A stretch of 64,000 nt of DNA from Neptuniibacter halophilus (GTDB lineage: Bacteria > Pseudomonadota > Gammaproteobacteria > Pseudomonadales > Balneatricaceae). A program made the position numbers and the translations under genes. This document shows, piece after piece, positions 10,905-19,088 of this stretch. Position 1 is the stretch's first letter; each line of letters opens with the position of its first letter. The notes under the pieces are model-generated. The model was not told the origin of the DNA. It made no database searches and saw only the letters and a list, made by a program, of their open reading frames with translations. Location of the stretch: the NCBI RefSeq assembly GCF_030295765.1, contig NZ_AP027292.1, positions 1,116,001 to 1,180,000 of the forward strand, in the 5' to 3' direction.

Positions 10905-11477
10905 ATGCAAGACCCCAACCAACATCTGGCCGCCCGATTAAAAGAACTGCGCAAAAACAAAGGCTGGAGTCTGGACCGGACCGCCGGTGAAACCGGTGTG
11001 AGTAAAGCGATGCTGGGGCAGATTGAACGGGGTGAATCGAGCCCGACAGTGGCCACCCTGTGGAAGATAGCCGGTGGTTTTAACCGCTCCCTGTCCGACT
11101 TTATTCAACCCGTTAGCAGCGAACAGACAGAAACCCTGATCCGCTCTGCCGATCAGATCCGCCATCAGCCCGCTACTGATGAGATGCTGATTGCTCCTCT
11201 GTTTCCCTACGAGGAGCGGTTTGGCTTTGAGATGTTTGAGCTGACCCTGCAACCGGGCTATGAACGGCTCTCGGAACCCCATGAACCCGGCGTTACTGAA
11301 CATGTGATTGTTCTCAGTGGCGAGATGGAACTACTGGTCGAAGGAGAATGGCTGGCCCTTACGCAGGGCGCGGCGGTTCGCTTTGCCGCAGACAAACCCC
11401 ACGGCTACCGCAACCTCAACGCGACGCCCGCAGTTTTTCACAACCTGATTCATTACGCCCGGGGTGAGCCGGTGTAA
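10905..11477 (+). CDS. HTH (XRE)-cupin transcriptional regulator, SutR-like
   Basis: The 190-residue product has an N-terminal helix-turn-helix (about residues 9-65: LKELRKNKGWSLDRTAGETGVSKAMLGQIERGESSPTVATLWKIA) and a C-terminal cupin barrel (about 105-180) with HEPGVTEHVIVLSGEMELLVEGEW and the second motif around DKPHGYRNL. It is divergent from a BenE-family transporter, as E. coli sutR (ydcN) is from ydcO, and the palindrome in the shared spacer is its likely operator. I infer it controls the transporter and itself in response to a small ligand held in the cupin. Confidence 0.85.
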   Translation: MQDPNQHLAARLKELRKNKGWSLDRTAGETGVSKAMLGQIERGESSPTVATLWKIAGGFNRSLSDFIQPVSSEQTETLIRSADQIRHQPATDEMLIAPLFPYEERFGFEMFELTLQPGYERLSEPHEPGVTEHVIVLSGEMELLVEGEWLALTQGAAVRFAADKPHGYRNLNATPAVFHNLIHYARGEPV

Positions 11478-11508
11478 GGGGTCACGCAAAACGGCCAGCA
11501 CCATTGCA

Positions 11509-11524
11509 GTGTCAAAACTGACAC
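11509..11524. promoter_or_regulatory. Activator site (UAS) upstream of the histidine phosphatase gene
   Basis: GTGTCAAAACTGACAC is a perfect 6-bp inverted repeat with a 4-base spacer. Its centre is about 96 bp upstream of the GC element of the sigma-54 promoter at 11600-11613, a usual distance for an NtrC-type activator site. A near copy sits at 17457. The likely binder is the PgtA-like regulator encoded in between. Confidence 0.7.
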
Positions 11525-11599
11525 ATATTTTCGCTCCGCTCTGTCAGGCAGATACCGCCAAAACCCTAACCGCATGAAAAATATACTGTTTTAACAAAC

Positions 11600-11613
11600 G
11601 GTCTGATCCTTGC
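11600..11613 (+). promoter_or_regulatory. Sigma-54 promoter for the histidine phosphatase gene
   Basis: GGTCTGATCCTTGC has GG and GC separated by ten bases, the -24/-12 spacing of sigma-54 promoters. The sequence CTGATCCTTGCTCTA is closely matched at 17539-17552. Upstream, a TACTGTTTTAACAA stretch also has a counterpart at the second promoter. Confidence 0.75.
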
Positions 11614-11676
11614 TCTAACGGTGGCAGAACAATAACTCAGCCGACCAAACGCGCTGATCTGGTGACAGGAGCACTC

Positions 11677-12282
11677 ATGAGCAGAACCTTCTATGTTTTA
11701 CGCCACGGAGAAACCCGGTTTAATGCCGAACAACGCCTGCAGGGACACTGCAACTCAGAGCTGACCCACCGCGGCCAGCAGCAGGCACAACAGGTTGGGC
11801 AGACCCTGCGCCAACACCTTGGCAACCGCCCTTATCAGGTTTTCTGCAGTTCACTGGGGCGGGCTGTACAAACCGCAGAGATCGTCTGTGAGCAGATCGG
11901 CTATCCACGCATCGCCCTGCATCAGGATCAGCGCCTGATGGAGTTCAATCTCGGTCAGTGGGAGCAGCGCACCATCCCCGGCATCATGGCAGAGCAGCCG
12001 GAACTGAAACAACGCAGCGACTGGTACCTGCACGCCCCCGATTCGGAACCCTACGAGCTGGTCAGAAGCCGCCTGCTGCAGTGGCTGGAAGAGCAGGATC
12101 AGGATGCAGCCAGCGATCTGGTAATTATCACCCATGGTCTGACCGGGGCGGTACTGCGCGGCATACTGCGTGATCTGAGTTATGCCGAAGTCTGGCAACA
12201 GGATATCCCGCAAGATGCCTTCTACCGGATTCGCGATGGGCAGGCAGAGCGTATCGACTGTCTGCTGCCAGCACCGGTCTGA
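11677..12282 (+). CDS. Histidine phosphatase (phosphoglycerate mutase-like)
   Basis: The 201-residue product belongs to the histidine phosphatase superfamily. It has the phosphohistidine motif LRHGETRFN near residue 10, a CSSLGRAVQTAEIV block with the second catalytic Arg, and the second catalytic His in ITHGLTGAVLRG. Its size fits cofactor-independent GpmB/PhoE/CobC-type phosphatases rather than GpmA mutase (about 250). The ATG at 11677 (MSRTFYVL) follows an AGGAG site; an upstream in-frame start has no such site. The sigma-54 promoter and activator site just upstream tie it to the PgtCBA system, so a role in dephosphorylating or processing phosphoglycerate is a reasonable inference. The substrate is not proven. 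Confidence 0.85.
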   Translation: MSRTFYVLRHGETRFNAEQRLQGHCNSELTHRGQQQAQQVGQTLRQHLGNRPYQVFCSSLGRAVQTAEIVCEQIGYPRIALHQDQRLMEFNLGQWEQRTIPGIMAEQPELKQRSDWYLHAPDSEPYELVRSRLLQWLEEQDQDAASDLVIITHGLTGAVLRGILRDLSYAEVWQQDIPQDAFYRIRDGQAERIDCLLPAPV

Positions 12283-12413
12283 GATTTCTATTCGGGCAGA
12301 CTATCTGATATAAAATTCTGAGCCGCCACTCAAATCCGCTGTCAGGCTTGCCGACAGCCGGCGCGCTCAGAAATCACCCCGCAACCGGATAATAATTAAT
12401 AAAAGGCGGTAGG

Positions 12414-13712
12414 ATGTTGCGCAGTTTGTCACTGTTGGTATTACTCTGCGGTAGCCTGATGCAGCCGCGTTTCCTGCTGGCCGCAGAGCCGGTGGTCGTG
12501 ATCACCTCGTTCTCCTCTGAAGTCTCGCGCTTCGTTCAGCAGCAGCTCGCTCAACACCGGCCGGAGCTGGATCTGCGTTTTATCAACAAAAAAACCGCCG
12601 CCGTCCTGACCCATCTGGAGAAGAACCTCTATCCGCGGCCCGATCTGGTCATCATGAGCGCGCCCGATGCCTTTGACTGGCTCAGCCAGCAGGGCCAGTT
12701 ACGCAAACTCAGTCAGCACGCGCGTCTGGCTTACACCCCGTTCGCCTACTCCGGCTACGGTCTGATGCTGAACCAGACATACCTGCAACAACACCAGTTG
12801 AGCCCGCCACAACACTGGGAAGACCTGTTACGCCCCGAGTACCGGGGGCATATTGCCATGAGCACCCCGAGCCGTTCCGGCACCACCCATGTCATGGTGG
12901 AAACTCTGTTACAGGAGAAAGGCTGGCACGAGGGCTGGGCCTACCTGCTGACCCTGTCCGGTAACCTGTCCACCATCACTGCACGCAGTTTTGGCGTACG
13001 TCAGGGCGTGATCAACCAACGTTTTGGCCTCGGCCTCACTATCGACTTCTTTGCCTTTACCGCCCGCTATCAGCACCCGCAGATCGGCTTCGTTTACCCC
13101 TCTCCCTCAGCCTTTCTGCCGGTCAGCGCAGGGCTGGTAAAAGGCGGCGCTCAACCGGAAGCCGCAGAACAACTGATCCGCTATCTGCTCAGCCCGACGG
13201 GACAAAAGATGCTGCTGGCCCCCCAACTGAGTCGTTTCCCCGTTGAGGAGCAGGTACTCGCGGGGCAGCCCGACCACCTGCTGAATCAATATCAGAACAA
13301 CATCGGCCAGACGCTGGACTACGACTCCCGGCTGGCGGTACGCCGTTATCAACTGGTGAATGCACTGTTTGATGAACTGATCACCCTGCGGCTGGATTTT
13401 ATGCAGCAGAGCTGGGCCAGCCTGCAGCAGATCCGGAAACAACTGCAACAGCAACCGGACCCGGAACTCAGCGCCCTCTATCAGGTGATAGAAGAGGATC
13501 TGCTCAGCGTACCCTTTGCCGAAATCCGGCTTGGCGAAACCGAACTGCTGCAGAGCTTTGCTCAGGTTCTGCCGGGAGCACAGCTCGCCGCCGGGCAGCA
13601 ACGGGAGATGGATGAGTGGCGCCAGTGGTCGCGGGAACAGCAGGACCGGATCAATCACCTGATCGCCTCCCTGCAGCATCAACTTGGCGGAGCGTCGCGT
13701 GGTTCTTTTTGA
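12414..13712 (+). CDS. pgtC: PgtC-like periplasmic binding protein (phosphoglycerate sensing)
   Basis: The 432-residue product begins with a signal peptide (about residues 1-24) and then a family 1 solute-binding fold. It resembles Salmonella PgtC, the periplasmic part of the phosphoglycerate sensing system, in MSTPSRSGTTHVMVETLL and GNLSTITARSFGVRQGV. A helical C-terminal extension (about 330-430, rich in Gln and Glu) follows. It is a paralogue of the transporter binding protein at 17631 (shared SAPDAF and SRSGTTH blocks). The next gene, the kinase, starts inside its last codons. The likely job is to present bound ligand to the kinase rather than to feed a permease. Confidence 0.85.
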   Translation: MLRSLSLLVLLCGSLMQPRFLLAAEPVVVITSFSSEVSRFVQQQLAQHRPELDLRFINKKTAAVLTHLEKNLYPRPDLVIMSAPDAFDWLSQQGQLRKLSQHARLAYTPFAYSGYGLMLNQTYLQQHQLSPPQHWEDLLRPEYRGHIAMSTPSRSGTTHVMVETLLQEKGWHEGWAYLLTLSGNLSTITARSFGVRQGVINQRFGLGLTIDFFAFTARYQHPQIGFVYPSPSAFLPVSAGLVKGGAQPEAAEQLIRYLLSPTGQKMLLAPQLSRFPVEEQVLAGQPDHLLNQYQNNIGQTLDYDSRLAVRRYQLVNALFDELITLRLDFMQQSWASLQQIRKQLQQQPDPELSALYQVIEEDLLSVPFAEIRLGETELLQSFAQVLPGAQLAAGQQREMDEWRQWSREQQDRINHLIASLQHQLGGASRGSF

Positions 13713-16086
13713 GCATATCACCCCCAACCGCTGGGGCTGGAGTAAACTCGGCACCCGCCTGACGCTGGCACTGGGCACGATTATTCTGCTGACTCTGAGC
13801 ATCGCCCTCGCCGCCTGGATCGCCATGCGGCATATCAGCGATGAGGTCGATCAGATCAGTCGTCAGCAGGTGCCCCTGATTAATACTTCCGCCCGGCTGG
13901 CAAGGCTCAGCGGCAGTATCACCTCCACCGCCCCGCGCCTGCTGTCCGCCCAGTCACGCTGGGAGCAGGAAGAGATCTGGGAGGCCCTGCAAGCCCAACT
14001 TGCAGCCTTGCAGGCGCTGCCTGAAGAACAGCCCCAACCGATTCTGCCGGGTCAGTTTATCCAGAAACTGCACGACCTGACCCCGCGTATTGAACAGAAT
14101 CTGCATCAACTGAACAGCCATGTATCCACCCTGTTCGAACTGCGTCGGCGGATCCGCGAGCTCTCCAGCGCCCTGCGCTGGAGTCATGCCGCCTTTCTCG
14201 ATGAGATCAGCCCGATTCTGTCCGACAGCCGCTTTAACACCGACAGCCTGCTGGAAAAACGGGTCAACGGCCCCGAGTCAGCCGCACTGATGCAGCAGAT
14301 CCGCAGTGAACTGAGCAACCGTGAGCGACTGCAGGCGCTGAACGCTGACACCAATCTGGCGGTAGGCCTGATTCTGCGTGCCGCTTCCCAGTCGGAAGCC
14401 CACCAGATAGAAACCACCCTGCAGTATCTCGGTGAGATAGAGGACCAGTTGCAACAACAACTGGAAGGCCTGCAATCCGTGGAGAGTACTATTTCGATCC
14501 GGCAGGCTTCCAGCGAGATCCTCTCCTACAGCCACGGTAATCGCAGTGTGCCGCAGCTTCGCCTGCAGGAGCTTGCAATCCTCAGCACCAACCAGACACT
14601 GCTGGATCAGAATAAGCAACTGCTCAGCGTACTGGAGGACCTCATCCAGCAGCAAACCCAGCGCAGCGAAACCCTCGCGGCAGAAACCAGTGCAAACGCT
14701 GAACGGGCAATCAACCGCGCCCGCGCGCTGCTGATTCTGATGGCGATCGTCGGCTTCTCCCTGTCAGCCTTTGTCGGCTGGCACTACGTCGGCCACCTGC
14801 TACTGCACCGCCTCAACCGCCTGCGCCTGAGTATGGAAGCGATCGCTAACGGTGATCTGGAAACCCCGGTCGACACCAGCGGTAACGACGAGCTCAGCCA
14901 GATGGCCCAAGCCCTGCTGGTGTTCCGCAACACCGCCCGTGAAGTGGAAGATGCCAACGCCGAGGCGATCATCGATAATGCGCTGGTAGGGTTGATCAGT
15001 ACCGATGAAAGCGGCTGTATCGAGTTTGTAAATCCCAACGCCCGTCTGCTGTTCCAGCAAAGCCAGCAGGCACTGGAGGGGCTCAATATCCACTGCATTC
15101 TGGCAGAGGAGGAGCGCTGTAAAACCGATCTGCTGGCACTGGCCCGCAGCCAGAAAAGCATCGAGACGCTGGGCCTGAAAGCCGATTCAGGTGCCTTCCA
15201 TCTGGACCTTTCTGCGCGTAGTTTTGCCCAGCGTCAGCGTACCAAATACCTGTTCACGCTGGCGGATGCCACCGAACGTCACCATGCCAAAGAGCTGCTC
15301 GAAGCCACCATCATCGACCGTACCAAAGACCTGCGTGCCGAGATCAGTGAACGGCGTAAGACCGAAGCGGAGTTGCGCGCAACCCATCAGGAACTGATTC
15401 AGGCAGCCAAACTGGCGATGCTTGGTCAGCTCTCCGCCAGCATTGCCCATGAACTGAACCAACCGCTCAGCGCCCTGCGTTACAACACACATAATCTGAG
15501 CCGCCTGCTGCCATTAGGGCGGGAGCAGGATTGCCAGACCCTGCTGGATAAAAACGAACAACTCGCCGATAAGATGGCGAAAATCATCAACCACCTGAAA
15601 GTGTTTGCCCGGCGCAGCGACAGCACCATCACCGCGGTTGATCTGGCCGCCGTCGTCGACAGCGCACTGGAACTCTATACTGAGCGCCTGCACCGGCTCG
15701 GCTGCGAGGTGCAGATCAGCGGTCTGGATACCCTGCCACACGCCGCAGGGGATGCCATCCGGCTGGAACAGGTACTGGTTAACCTGATCGGTAACGCACT
15801 GGATGCAATGAATGACCAGCCGGACGCTCACTTGCGAATTCAGGGCAGCGCCAGCCCCGACGGGCTGCAACTGGCGCTTAACGATAATGGCTGTGGCATG
15901 AGCGCCGATCAGCTTGAACAGATTTTTGACCCGTTCTTCACCACCAAGGAACCGGGCTCCGGCCTCGGTCTGGGACTCTCGATCAGCCGCAAGATCCTGC
16001 AGGAGCTGGGCGGCGAGATCAGCATGCAATCGCGCCCCGGCGAGGGCACCCACGTACAACTGACACTTGCCTACTATGAAGCCTGA
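13699..16086 (+). CDS. pgtB: PgtB-like sensor histidine kinase
   Basis: Membrane kinase of about 795 residues. A helix at about 17-45, a long periplasmic helical region (about 50-335), a second helix (about 340-365), HAMP, PAS (NALVGLISTDESGCIEFVNPNA), coiled coil, HisKA with phospho-acceptor His584 in HELNQPLSALRYN, and a C-terminal ATPase domain (NLIGNALDAM, DNGCGM, GSGLGLGLSIS). This matches the PgtB/DctB class. The GTG at 13699 has a GGAG site six bases upstream and overlaps pgtC by 14 bases; a TTG at 13684 is an alternative start. pgtA overlaps its end. The kinase presumably reads PgtC and phosphorylates PgtA. Confidence 0.85.
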   Translation: MVLFEHITPNRWGWSKLGTRLTLALGTIILLTLSIALAAWIAMRHISDEVDQISRQQVPLINTSARLARLSGSITSTAPRLLSAQSRWEQEEIWEALQAQLAALQALPEEQPQPILPGQFIQKLHDLTPRIEQNLHQLNSHVSTLFELRRRIRELSSALRWSHAAFLDEISPILSDSRFNTDSLLEKRVNGPESAALMQQIRSELSNRERLQALNADTNLAVGLILRAASQSEAHQIETTLQYLGEIEDQLQQQLEGLQSVESTISIRQASSEILSYSHGNRSVPQLRLQELAILSTNQTLLDQNKQLLSVLEDLIQQQTQRSETLAAETSANAERAINRARALLILMAIVGFSLSAFVGWHYVGHLLLHRLNRLRLSMEAIANGDLETPVDTSGNDELSQMAQALLVFRNTAREVEDANAEAIIDNALVGLISTDESGCIEFVNPNARLLFQQSQQALEGLNIHCILAEEERCKTDLLALARSQKSIETLGLKADSGAFHLDLSARSFAQRQRTKYLFTLADATERHHAKELLEATIIDRTKDLRAEISERRKTEAELRATHQELIQAAKLAMLGQLSASIAHELNQPLSALRYNTHNLSRLLPLGREQDCQTLLDKNEQLADKMAKIINHLKVFARRSDSTITAVDLAAVVDSALELYTERLHRLGCEVQISGLDTLPHAAGDAIRLEQVLVNLIGNALDAMNDQPDAHLRIQGSASPDGLQLALNDNGCGMSADQLEQIFDPFFTTKEPGSGLGLGLSISRKILQELGGEISMQSRPGEGTHVQLTLAYYEA

Positions 16087-17431
16087 AAACAGTATCGATA
16101 TTATTCTGATTGAAGATGAAGCCGACGTCCGTGAAGCGGCACAACTCACACTGGAGCTGGAAGGCTACCGGGTGAAAAGCTTCAGCCGGGCGGAAGCCGC
16201 CCTGCCCCTGCTCGGCCCTGAGTGTGCCGCCATTGTTGTCAGTGATATCCGCATGCCCGGCATGGATGGTATGCAGCTTCTGGAAACCGTGATGCAGCAG
16301 GACAGCGAGTTGCCGGTCATTCTGGTCACCGGACACGGTGATATCTCCACCGCCATTCAGGCGGTGCGCAGCGGCGCCTATGACTTTATCGAAAAACCGG
16401 TCGCGCCGGAGCGCCTGCTGGAAGAGGTGCAGCGCGCGTTGCAGACCCGGCGTCTGGTACTGGAGAATCGCGCGCTCAGAGCCGCGCTCTCCCGGTCTGC
16501 CGATATCGACAGCCTGATCATCGGCAACAGCCCAGCGATGCAGCAGTTAAAGCAGATGGTACGGAATATCGCCGAAGCCGATATTGATATTCTGCTGCAT
16601 GGCGAGACCGGTACCGGCAAGGAGCTGATCGCCACTACCCTGCACCAGTGCAGCAACCGCCGGCAGGGCCCCTTTGTCGCCCTCAATTGCGGCGCCATGC
16701 CGGAAAGCATTATGGAGAGTGAGCTGTTCGGCCATGAAGCGGGCGCCTTTACCGGCGCGCAGAAAAAACGTATCGGCAAGCTGGAGTACGCCCATGGCGG
16801 CACCCTGTTTCTCGATGAGCTCGAGAGCATGCCAAATTCATTGCAGATCCGGCTGCTGCGGGTGCTGCAGGAACGCAAACTGGAACGGCTGGGCGGGAAT
16901 GCCAGTATCGACATCGACATCCGGGTGATCGCCGCCAGTAAGGATGACCTTCTGGCGCTGGCAGATCAGGGGAGTTTCCGCGAAGACCTTTATTACCGGC
17001 TGAATGTAGCCGAGGTCCAGATCCCCCCTCTGCGGGCCCGTGGAGACGATATTCCGCTGCTGTTCCAGCACTTCCTGCGGCAGGCTGCCGACCGTCTGCA
17101 ACGCACCTGTCCGGTGTTAACCCCCGGCATGATCCAGCAGGTTCATCAGCACAACTGGCCGGGTAATGTCCGTGAGCTTCAGCATGAAGCGGAACGGGTC
17201 GTTCTGGGGATCTCTCAGCGCTTCAGTGCACCCGCGCCCCTGCCGGAGAGTGAACCGCAGAACCTGCCGGAAAAGCTTGCCCACTACGAACAGCAACTGC
17301 TTGAAGAGGCCCTCAGGGAGAGTGGCGGACGAATCCAGGAAGCCGCCGACCGTCTGGGAATTCCGCGTAAGAAGCTCTACCTGCGGATGCAGAAATATCA
17401 GATGGATAAAGCCCGCTACCACGAGTCATAA
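16076..17431 (+). CDS. pgtA: PgtA-like sigma-54-dependent response regulator
   Basis: The 451-residue NtrC-class activator has a receiver (Asp57 in VVSDIRMPGMDG), an AAA+ domain with Walker A GETGTGKE, the sigma-54 contact loop GAFTGA and Walker B GGTLFLDELES, and a C-terminal Fis-type helix-turn-helix (QEAADRLGIPRKKLYLRM). The ATG at 16076 overlaps the end of the kinase gene. It fits PgtA of the phosphoglycerate system. The two sigma-54 promoters with matching palindromic sites at 11509 and 17457 flank this regulator block and are its likely targets. Confidence 0.88.
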   Translation: MKPENSIDIILIEDEADVREAAQLTLELEGYRVKSFSRAEAALPLLGPECAAIVVSDIRMPGMDGMQLLETVMQQDSELPVILVTGHGDISTAIQAVRSGAYDFIEKPVAPERLLEEVQRALQTRRLVLENRALRAALSRSADIDSLIIGNSPAMQQLKQMVRNIAEADIDILLHGETGTGKELIATTLHQCSNRRQGPFVALNCGAMPESIMESELFGHEAGAFTGAQKKRIGKLEYAHGGTLFLDELESMPNSLQIRLLRVLQERKLERLGGNASIDIDIRVIAASKDDLLALADQGSFREDLYYRLNVAEVQIPPLRARGDDIPLLFQHFLRQAADRLQRTCPVLTPGMIQQVHQHNWPGNVRELQHEAERVVLGISQRFSAPAPLPESEPQNLPEKLAHYEQQLLEEALRESGGRIQEAADRLGIPRKKLYLRMQKYQMDKARYHES

Positions 17432-17456
17432 CTGACACATGCACACCAGAAACAGG

Positions 17457-17472
17457 GTGTCAGGATTGACTC
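17457..17472. promoter_or_regulatory. Activator site (UAS) upstream of the ABC transporter operon
   Basis: GTGTCAGGATTGACTC matches the palindrome at 11509 in 11 of the 12 arm positions (GTGTCA-N4-TGACWC). A half-site TGACAC lies at 17433-17438. The centre is about 87 bp upstream of the sigma-54 GC element at 17551, the same layout as the first promoter. Confidence 0.7.
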
Positions 17473-17538
17473 AAAGACACCCTAACCCTTCCTCAAAAAT
17501 AAAATAAACCGCTGTATTTTAACAACTTTTTAATTTCA

Positions 17539-17552
17539 GGCCCGCTCCTTGC
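17539..17552 (+). promoter_or_regulatory. Sigma-54 promoter of the ABC transporter-pyk operon
   Basis: GGCCCGCTCCTTGC, GG and GC ten bases apart, with CTCCTTGCCCTA close to the first sigma-54 promoter (TCCTTGCTCTA). A 79-base leader would separate it from the binding-protein start codon. Confidence 0.78.
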
Positions 17553-17630
17553 CCTAGCTTAAGCACGCCTCTGTGAGTGCGTCTTGAATCTATAGGCCTC
17601 TGCACACAACAAAAAAAAGGAGCAGATAGC

Positions 17631-18974
17631 ATGAAGTCCAAGAAAAACCTGTTCGCGGTCAGCCTTCTCAGCGCCAGTATCGGTCTGGCATCAATGCCGG
17701 CTATGGCTAATCAGAGCAAACTGACCATTGTCACTTCCTTTCCTCAGGACCTGACTCAGGTGTTTGAGGATGCTTTTGAAAAAGCCAATCCTGATATCGA
17801 TCTGGAGGTTCTGAAAAAGAAAACCTCTTCCGGCATCAAGTACATCAAAGAAACCGCCAGCAAAAACCAGACGGATCTGTTCTGGGCTTCCGCACCGGAT
17901 GCCTTTGAGGTACTGAAAGACAGCAGCCTGTTGCAGCAGTACGAAGTGAAGGCTTCCAGCATTCCGGAAAAAATCGGTTCATTCCCGATCCATGACCCGG
18001 AAGGTTTCTACAAGGGCTTCGCAGCAGCCGGTTACGGCATCATGTGGAACACCCGCTACCTCAAAGCCAAGAAACTGCCCGCGCCTACCGGCTGGGATGA
18101 TCTGAAGAAACCGACCTATTTTGGTCATGTGGGCATGTCGGCGCCCTCCCGTTCGGGCACCACTCACCTGACCGTGGAAACCATTCTTCAGGCGGAGGGC
18201 TGGGATAACGGCTGGGCGATGCTAAAACAGATGTCCGGTAATTTTAAATCCGTGACGGAGCGTTCCTTCGGGGTACCGGACGGCGTGAACAGCGGTAACT
18301 TCGGTCTGGGTATCGTCATCGATTTCTTCGGTCTCTCCTCTCAGGGTGCCGGCTTCCCGGTCGAATTTATCTATCCACAGGGTACTGCGCTGGTACCGGC
18401 CAACATCGGCATTATCAGCAACGCGCCTAACCGCGCCGGTGCTGAGCGTTTTATCGACTTCCTGCTCTCCGATCAGGGTCAGGAGCTGCTGCTGGATCCG
18501 AAAATCCGCCGCCTGCCGGTAAACCCGGAGATCTACGCCAAAGCGCCGCAGGGGTTCCCGAATCCGTTCAAGGATGACGCTCTGAAAAGCGCCCTGCACT
18601 TTGACCTGAACCTGTCGAAGAATCGTTACAATCTGGTTAACTCCATGTTTGACGTGATGATCACTTACCGTATGGATGATCTGCGTGCCGCCACCGGTGC
18701 GATTCACGAAGCAGAAACGGCACTGGCAGAGAAGCCTGATGCTGAAGCTCAGGCGTTGCTGGAGCAGGCCAAAGCACTGGTCGCAAAACTGCCGATCAGC
18801 GAAGCCGAAGCCAATGACCCGGACTTTGCTGCCGTCTTCACCCAGAAACGCAAAAAAGCATCCGACAACGTTAATGGCCGTCAGGCTGAAGTCGAAGCCC
18901 AGTGGGACAGCTTTGTTGTTGCCAACTACCAGCAGGCCCAGAGCCTGGCAGAAAAAGCCCTGTCGATGCTCTGA
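17631..18974 (+). CDS. ABC transporter substrate-binding protein (PgtC-paralogous)
   Basis: The 447-residue product has a Sec signal peptide (about 1-26, ending AMANQS) and a family 1 binding fold. Its closest relative in the window is PgtC: shared SAPDAF, APSRSGTTHLTVETIL, MSGNFKSVTERSFGVPDGV and C-terminal helical extension. Proteins of this type are often labelled iron(III) or aminoethylphosphonate binding, but the Actinobacillus AfuA case shows relatives that bind sugar phosphates. Given the PgtCBA context, a three-carbon phosphate such as phosphoglycerate or phosphoenolpyruvate is the likely ligand. The start is the ATG after AGGAG; a longer open frame upstream is not needed. Confidence 0.88.
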   Translation: MKSKKNLFAVSLLSASIGLASMPAMANQSKLTIVTSFPQDLTQVFEDAFEKANPDIDLEVLKKKTSSGIKYIKETASKNQTDLFWASAPDAFEVLKDSSLLQQYEVKASSIPEKIGSFPIHDPEGFYKGFAAAGYGIMWNTRYLKAKKLPAPTGWDDLKKPTYFGHVGMSAPSRSGTTHLTVETILQAEGWDNGWAMLKQMSGNFKSVTERSFGVPDGVNSGNFGLGIVIDFFGLSSQGAGFPVEFIYPQGTALVPANIGIISNAPNRAGAERFIDFLLSDQGQELLLDPKIRRLPVNPEIYAKAPQGFPNPFKDDALKSALHFDLNLSKNRYNLVNSMFDVMITYRMDDLRAATGAIHEAETALAEKPDAEAQALLEQAKALVAKLPISEAEANDPDFAAVFTQKRKKASDNVNGRQAEVEAQWDSFVVANYQQAQSLAEKALSML

Positions 18975-19027
18975 CCGGGACTCCCGCCAAACGGAGATCT
19001 GGCTGATCTCCTGATGTTCTGCTGACG

Positions 19028-19059
19028 CTGTCTCCGGCCAGGGAAATCGCCGGAGACAG
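19028..19059 (+). other. Intercistronic stem-loop between binding-protein and permease genes
   Basis: CTGTCTCCGGC and GCCGGAGACAG form a perfect 11-bp stem with a 10-base loop. It has no T tract, so it is unlikely to be a full terminator. Such hairpins after binding-protein genes often protect the upstream mRNA and raise its output relative to the permease. Confidence 0.75.
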
Positions 19060-19088
19060 CACACTACTGAATTAACCGAGGTTTTCTT

